NCBI GenBank assembly: GCA_964386565.1
Contig: CAYLRU010000010.1
Location: 30,505-94,504 of the forward strand
DNA length: 64,000 nucleotides
From: CAYLRU01 sp964386565
GTDB taxonomy: Bacteria; Desulfobacterota; Desulfobacteria; Desulfobacterales; UBA5616
Direction: 5' to 3'
The notes under the pieces were generated by a model. The model worked only from the letters and a program-made list of their open reading frames with translations. It searched no databases and had not been told where the DNA came from. Shown here piece after piece: positions 59,735-64,000 of this stretch; the first letter of the stretch is position 1, and every line of letters begins with the position of its first letter. Position numbers and translations under genes: made by a program.

Positions 59735-60385
59735 TCAACCTTCGATCTCGGCCTGATCACGTTTTAATATTTCGCCTTTAAAAATAAACACCTTTACACC
59801 GATGATGCCATATGTTGTTTTGGCCTCGGTAAATCCGTAATCGATATCCGCTCTTAACGTGTGCAACGGGATTCGTCCTTCCCGGTATTGTTCTGTTCGG
59901 GCCATTTCCGCCCCGCCGAGCCTTCCTGAGCAGATAATTTTCACTCCTTCGGCGCCGAACCGCAGGGCTGAAGAAATGCCGCGTTTCATGGCACGTCGGA
60001 ACGCAACCCTGCGTTCAATCTGTGAAGCCACGTTTTCCGCAACGAGTTGAGCATCGATTTCAGGTTTCCTGACCTCCTGGATATCAATAAAAACTTCATG
60101 GGAGGTGAGTCTCTCAAGGTCCTTTTTCAGGTTGGCGATTTCAGAGCCTTTCTTCCCGATGATAATCCCGGGACGGGAGGCAAACACTCTCAACCGGACA
60201 CGTTTTGCCGATCTTTCTATTTCGATTCTGGACACACCCGCGTGAAAAAGCTTTTTTTTCAAAAACCTCCTGATTTTGTAATCTTCCAGAATATAGTCGG
60301 CATATTTTTTACCGGCGTACCATCTTGACTCCCAGGTTTTTACAATACCCAGTCTCAACCCTATGGGATTTACTTTCTGACCCAA
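59735..60385 (-). CDS. rpsC: 30S ribosomal protein S3 (TTG start)
   Basis: A 216-residue mRNA-entry-channel protein with a KH domain (MGQKVNPIGLRLGIVKTWES, IGKKGSEIANLKKDLERL, GRLGGAEMARTEQYREGRIP, DIDYGFTEAKTTYGIIGVKV). The start is TTG with a G-rich ribosome binding site; the conserved N-terminus leaves no alternative. Confidence 0.97.
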   Translation of the reverse strand: MGQKVNPIGLRLGIVKTWESRWYAGKKYADYILEDYKIRRFLKKKLFHAGVSRIEIERSAKRVRLRVFASRPGIIIGKKGSEIANLKKDLERLTSHEVFIDIQEVRKPEIDAQLVAENVASQIERRVAFRRAMKRGISSALRFGAEGVKIICSGRLGGAEMARTEQYREGRIPLHTLRADIDYGFTEAKTTYGIIGVKVFIFKGEILKRDQAEIEG

Positions 60386-60399
60386 GTTTACCCCCCTTT

Positions 60400-60738
60400 T
60401 TATATTTCTTCAGCTAAAATAACGGTAATGTGCGAGGTTCGTTTCAAAATTCGCGTACCCCTTCCCCGGGCCCTGGCTTTGAATCGCTTCAACGTCGGAC
60501 CGCCATCCACAATAACATTTCGAATAATCAGGGAATCAACATCAATGCTCGGATCTTGATCGGCGTTGGCAACAGCCGAACGTATCAGTTTCTCCAAAAT
60601 CCCGGCGGCTTTTTGCGGCATAAACCTGACGGTGTCAAGCCCTTTTTCAACCGGTTTCCCTTTTATTCCATCAACCAGAATTCGAACCTTCCGAGGAGAA
60701 ATGCGAATATATTTGGCGACTGCTTTGACCTCCATCAC
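60400..60738 (-). CDS. rplV: 50S ribosomal protein L22
   Basis: A 112-residue exit-tunnel protein (VKAVAKYIRISPRKVRILVD, AVANADQDPSIDVDSLIIRN, PTLKRFKARARGRGTRILKR). Two adjacent ATG codons begin it (MMEV); either could be used. Confidence 0.98.
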   Translation of the reverse strand: MMEVKAVAKYIRISPRKVRILVDGIKGKPVEKGLDTVRFMPQKAAGILEKLIRSAVANADQDPSIDVDSLIIRNVIVDGGPTLKRFKARARGRGTRILKRTSHITVILAEEI

Positions 60739-60759
60739 AGATAATCCTTTTTCTTAAAG

Positions 60760-61041
60760 TTACTTCTTCAGTTTTGATTTTTTATCCCCGGCATGGCCAT
60801 AAAATGTTCGGGTAGGTGAAAATTCTCCCAATTTATGTCCAACCATATCTTCGGTAATGAAAACAGGTATAAATTTTCTGCCATTGTGAACCGCCAATGT
60901 AAGTCCAACCATTTCAGGAATTATCGTCGATCGTCTCGACCACGTTTTAATAACTTTATTGCTTCGGGTTTCCTGTGCGGCCTCAATTTTTTCCAGCAAA
61001 TGCTCATCGACAAATGGCCCTTTTTTTAACGATCGTGGCAT
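60760..61041 (-). CDS. rpsS: 30S ribosomal protein S19
   Basis: A 93-residue head protein (MPRSLKKGPFVDEHLLEKIE, WSRRSTIIPEMVGLTLAVHN, GHKLGEFSPTRTFYGHAGDK). Standard length and position between rplV and rplB. Confidence 0.98.
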   Translation of the reverse strand: MPRSLKKGPFVDEHLLEKIEAAQETRSNKVIKTWSRRSTIIPEMVGLTLAVHNGRKFIPVFITEDMVGHKLGEFSPTRTFYGHAGDKKSKLKK

Positions 61042-61079
61042 ATATTCTCCTTCATCACTTCCATCTTATACACATCCTG

Positions 61080-61907
61080 CTATTTCTTTGAACGATGTTT
61101 AACAATATAACGGTCACTTTTTCGTTTGTTGCGTGTTTTAAATCCCTTTGTCGGGACACCCCACGGACTGCAGGGATGTCGGCCGCCTGAGGATCTCCCT
61201 TCACCTCCACCCATGGGATGGTCAACAGGATTCATGGCAACGCCCCTGACTTTCGGTCGCCTGCCAAGCCATCGCTTGCGCCCGGCTTTTCCCAGCGAAA
61301 TATTTTCGTGGACCACATTTCCCAAACGGCCGATGGTGGCTTTGCAATCGATCAGCACCATCCGGACTTCACCGGAAGGCAGCTTGACCAGGGCATACCG
61401 ATCCTCTTTCGCCATCAACTGTGCGAAAGTGCCGGCGCTTCTGACGATCTGTCCTCCCTTGCCGAGTTTCAGCTCTATGTTATGAATCTGTGTGCCCAGC
61501 GGAATGTTTTTCAACGGAAGCGCATTCCCCGGCTTGATATCAGCGTCGGGTCCTGATACCACCGTATCGCCGACCGTTAAATTCAGAGGCGCCAGGATAT
61601 ATCTTTTTTCACCGTCCGCATAATGAAGCAGGGCGATTCGGGCACTACGGTTGGGGTCATATTCAATGGTTGCAACCTTAGCCGGAATTCCTGTCTTGTC
61701 CCGCTTAAAATCGATAATTCGATAGTGTCGTTTATGCCCACCGCCACGATGCCGGATCGTAATCCGACCGTTTGCATTCCTTCCGCCCGTTCTTTTGATG
61801 ACTTTCAAAAGGCTCTTTTCAGGCGAATTTGAAGTAATTTCCTCAAATGTCGAATATGTCTGGAACCTTCTTCCCGGGGTTACGGGATTTAATTTTTTTA
61901 CGGCCAT
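61080..61907 (-). CDS. rplB: 50S ribosomal protein L2
   Basis: A 275-residue core protein near the peptidyl-transferase centre (KKLNPVTPGRRFQTYSTFEE, RNANGRITIRHRGGGHKRHY, VRGVAMNPVDHPMGGGEGRS, with the conserved active-region His). Standard length. Confidence 0.99.
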   Translation of the reverse strand: MAVKKLNPVTPGRRFQTYSTFEEITSNSPEKSLLKVIKRTGGRNANGRITIRHRGGGHKRHYRIIDFKRDKTGIPAKVATIEYDPNRSARIALLHYADGEKRYILAPLNLTVGDTVVSGPDADIKPGNALPLKNIPLGTQIHNIELKLGKGGQIVRSAGTFAQLMAKEDRYALVKLPSGEVRMVLIDCKATIGRLGNVVHENISLGKAGRKRWLGRRPKVRGVAMNPVDHPMGGGEGRSSGGRHPCSPWGVPTKGFKTRNKRKSDRYIVKHRSKK

Positions 61908-61924
61908 TTAAAAAACTCCCTGTC

Positions 61925-62212
61925 TTATACACCTTCGAAGAAATCGATTCGCTCTCCCGGCTTCAACGTTACAATGGCTTTTTTCCAGTCCTTGCGTTTG
62001 CCGAGGATCAACCCTCTTCTTTTGACTTTTCCTTTAACCTGGATCGTACGGACACCAGCAACATTGACGTTAAATATTTTCTCAACAGCCTTTTTGATCT
62101 CAATTCGATTCGCCTTGCGATCCACTTCAAAAGAAACCTGATTGGATACTTCCTTCTGAAGGCTCGTTTTTTCCGTAATCAAAGGCCGTTTTATAATATC
62201 ATGCGGCATCAT
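61925..62212 (-). CDS. rplW: 50S ribosomal protein L23
   Basis: A 95-residue exit-site protein that docks SRP and trigger factor (DIIKRPLITEKTSLQKEVSN, FEVDRKANRIEIKKAVEKIF, VKGKVKRRGLILGKRKDWKK). Its ATG overlaps the rplD stop by four bases (ATGA). Confidence 0.97.
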   Translation of the reverse strand: MMPHDIIKRPLITEKTSLQKEVSNQVSFEVDRKANRIEIKKAVEKIFNVNVAGVRTIQVKGKVKRRGLILGKRKDWKKAIVTLKPGERIDFFEGV

Positions 62213-62832
62213 TTATGGAATCTCCCTTCAATGCCCTGAATTGACGCTTCAATTAAAACCAGGTGGTCATATTTTAAAATATCATAGACGTTCAAGCCTT
62301 CCGTTCTCATGACTTTAACGCCGGGAACATTTCTTGACGACAACTCCAGGGTTTCGTTCTTTTCAGGAATAACGATCAACGGCTTTTGTGCATTAATCCG
62401 GTCCAGTATCTGAACAAAGGCCTTGGTCTTTATGCTTTCCAAATCAAACCGGTCCAATACGATAATCTTGTTTTCTTTCAGCTTGCTGCTCAACGCCATC
62501 TTCAATGCCAGCCGCCTGACTTTTTTCGGCGCTTTGTAAGCATACGATCTCGGATCCGGTCCGAATACGGAGCCGCCGCCTCTCAATAACGGCGATTTAA
62601 TATCCCCGCGACGGGCGCGTCCCGTACCTTTCTGTCTGAAGAGCTTCCTGCGGCTTCCTTTAACATCGGAGCGATGCTTTACGGAGGCTGATCCCGCTCT
62701 CCTGCTTGCCAACTGCATGACCACCACATCATGCAAAATATCCTGCTTCACCGGAACGTCAAATATGGCGTCGGCAAGTTCCACCTGTGAAATTTTTTCA
62801 GCTTCGCTGTTTATAACGTCTACAAGAGCCAT
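62209..62832 (-). CDS. rplD: 50S ribosomal protein L4
   Basis: A 207-residue exit-tunnel protein (ASRRAGSASVKHRSDVKGSR, RKLFRQKGTGRARRGDIKSP, GGGSVFGPDPRSYAYKAPKK). The frame extends to 62919, but the ATG at 62832 gives the family length. In E. coli L4 represses the S10 operon; the leader lies outside this window. Confidence 0.97.
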   Translation of the reverse strand: MALVDVINSEAEKISQVELADAIFDVPVKQDILHDVVVMQLASRRAGSASVKHRSDVKGSRRKLFRQKGTGRARRGDIKSPLLRGGGSVFGPDPRSYAYKAPKKVRRLALKMALSSKLKENKIIVLDRFDLESIKTKAFVQILDRINAQKPLIVIPEKNETLELSSRNVPGVKVMRTEGLNVYDILKYDHLVLIEASIQGIEGRFHK

Positions 62833-62948
62833 AATTTTCTCATTTTTTGCTGTTGGTGCCCAAAAAAAGCGATTATCAATTTGTGCGTTTTCATACCTGT
62901 TGCTTGCCGCTTTTCTCAAGAACCGTCTATTTTAAGACTTTTTCTGGT

Positions 62949-63596
62949 TCAATTGCCTTTTTTCAACTTCGGGACTTTTGGCTTTTTAATCTCCACCAAC
63001 CCGGAAACCGCTCCCGGTATGGCGCCCTTAATGAATATGATATTTTCCTCCGGCCGTATGTCCACAATTTTAAGGTTCTTTACAGTCTTCCGGTCATTTC
63101 CGTAATGGCCGGGCAACTTCTTGCCCTTTATGACTTTTGACGGCCATGCGCTGCACCCGATGGAGCCCGGGATTCTGTGGCTGTGGCTGCCGTGGCTCTT
63201 TTTGCCGCCGTGAAATCCATGCCGCTTGATAACACCGGAAAAGCCCCGTCCCTTGGTGGTGCCGCGGACATCAACCCTTTCTCCGACCTCAAACAGCTCA
63301 ACGGTAATCTTCTGTCCCGGGCGGTATTCACCGGGGTTGTCCACGGAAAATTCACGGAGGTGCGCGCAGGAAACATCCCCGCACTTCCTTAAATGGCCTT
63401 GTATCGGTTTATTGAGACGAGATTTCTTTTTTTCGCCAAAGCCAAGTTGCAAGGCGTTGTAACCATCCGTCACTTCTGATTTGACCTGGGTGACAACGCA
63501 GGGACCCGCCTGAATAATGGTTACCGGCACATATGTCCCATCTGCCAAAAACATCCCTGTCATGCCCAGTTTTTTCCCTAACAATCCTTCACACAT
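62949..63596 (-). CDS. rplC: 50S ribosomal protein L3
   Basis: A 215-residue early-assembly protein (LLGKKLGMTGMFLADGTYVP, VTIIQAGPCVVTQVKSEVTD, GTTKGRGFSGVIKRHGFHGG, HRIPGSIGCSAWPSKVIKGK). Standard length. Confidence 0.98.
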   Translation of the reverse strand: MCEGLLGKKLGMTGMFLADGTYVPVTIIQAGPCVVTQVKSEVTDGYNALQLGFGEKKKSRLNKPIQGHLRKCGDVSCAHLREFSVDNPGEYRPGQKITVELFEVGERVDVRGTTKGRGFSGVIKRHGFHGGKKSHGSHSHRIPGSIGCSAWPSKVIKGKKLPGHYGNDRKTVKNLKIVDIRPEENIIFIKGAIPGAVSGLVEIKKPKVPKLKKGN

Positions 63597-63614
63597 ATCG
63601 CTAACTGTCCCTAT

Positions 63615-63926
63615 TTACAGCTTTATTTCAACATCCACGCCAGGTGACAGGTCAAGCTTCATTAATGCATCAACCGTCTGCTGGGTGGGCTCTAGTATAT
63701 CCAAAAGTCTTTTATGCGTCCTCATTTCAAATTGCTCTCGGGATTTTTTATCAATATGGGGAGAGCGCAGCACACAGAACTTGTTAATTCTTGTCGGTAA
63801 TGGAATGGGACCGACGACTTTTGCACCTGTCTTATTGGCCGTATCGACAATATCCGTGGCCGACTGGTCTAATAGTTTATGGTCGTATGCCTTCAACGTG
63901 ATCCGGATCTTCGTATTCATTATCAT
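63615..63926 (-). CDS. rpsJ: 30S ribosomal protein S10
   Basis: A 103-residue head protein and NusB partner in antitermination (KIRITLKAYDHKLLDQSATD, VVGPIPLPTRINKFCVLRSP, THKRLLDILEPTQQTVDALM). Two in-frame ATG codons open it (MIMNTK); the second gives the family's usual length. Confidence 0.98.
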   Translation of the reverse strand: MIMNTKIRITLKAYDHKLLDQSATDIVDTANKTGAKVVGPIPLPTRINKFCVLRSPHIDKKSREQFEMRTHKRLLDILEPTQQTVDALMKLDLSPGVDVEIKL

Positions 63927-63944
63927 GATTTTCGTCTCTCTTTT

Positions 63945-64000
63945 TTACTCGATAATTTCGCTGACGACTCCGGCGCCCACGGTACGACCACCTTCCCTGA
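63945..64000 (-). CDS. tuf: Elongation factor Tu, C-terminal end (gene truncated by the window edge)
   Basis: Only the last 17 codons and stop are in the window. They read REGGRTVGAGVVSEIIE, the conserved EF-Tu C-terminus. The rest of the gene lies beyond position 64000. It precedes rpsJ on the same strand with 18 bases between, the normal str/S10 junction. Confidence 0.93.
   Translation of the reverse strand, partial: REGGRTVGAGVVSEIIE

Noticed and set aside
1..64000. tRNA, rRNA, insertion sequences, phage genes or integrases
   Set aside because: I looked for conserved tRNA T-loops, rRNA segments and transposase or integrase motifs in the translated frames and saw none.

Overview
The window looks like part of a draft (scaffolded) chromosome of a strictly anaerobic, Gram-negative deltaproteobacterium, most likely a Desulfobacterales-type sulfate reducer. 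This is inferred from the exported proteins with thrombospondin-3, MopE-like, DUF11 and dockerin-like modules, from the DmsAB-like molybdoenzyme, and from the ribosomal-protein gene order. No taxonomic marker was compared by search. No rRNA, tRNA or CRISPR array was seen. Three runs of exactly 100 N (6766-6865, 40036-40135, 43792-43891) are scaffold gaps, and all three fall inside repetitive exported-protein genes.

Layout. 1-2497: end of a membrane protein, a family 9 glycosyltransferase and an HD-GYP response regulator. 2846-10151: two paralogous secreted subtilisin-like proteases with P-domains, DUF11 repeats and dockerin-like tails. 10454-15566: a probable operon of gamma-carbonic-anhydrase-like protein, short-chain dehydrogenase, soluble DmsA/DmsB-like molybdopterin oxidoreductase pair, an EIIA-Ntr-like protein and a P-II-like protein, meeting head-on a CPA2 cation/proton antiporter (15569-16846). 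17215-31351: housekeeping and signalling genes, including a DUF4388/DUF1566 membrane protein, SixA-like phosphatase, LysM protein, alpha/beta hydrolase, M29 aminopeptidase, PHP phosphoesterase, bifunctional nuclease, miaB, DUF4911, recJ, an unknown protein coupled to rnz, and an S41 protease. 31903-44265: an island of large exported proteins (beta-propeller, HAF and SUMF1 heads; TSP3, MopE or choice-of-anchor repeats; dockerin-like calcium loops at the C-terminus), interrupted by a SapC-like gene and an unknown gene. 44361-49233: MetE/UROD-like protein, degenerate GGDEF protein, UDP-glucuronate epimerase-like enzyme, and a ThiS-like/ThiF-like pair.

49312-64000 (minus strand): the S10-spc-alpha ribosomal superoperon from tuf (3' end only) to rplQ, closed by a strong terminator. 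It includes rpmJ and has no map or adk between secY and infA. Five of its ten small-subunit genes start with TTG and none of the large-subunit genes do. L17 carries a roughly 100-residue charged extension.

The most unusual content is the set of seven exported proteins that share dockerin-like C-termini. Three of them also share a short arginine-rich tail after the calcium loops, which may be an unrecognised sorting or anchoring signal. No cohesin partner lies in this window.
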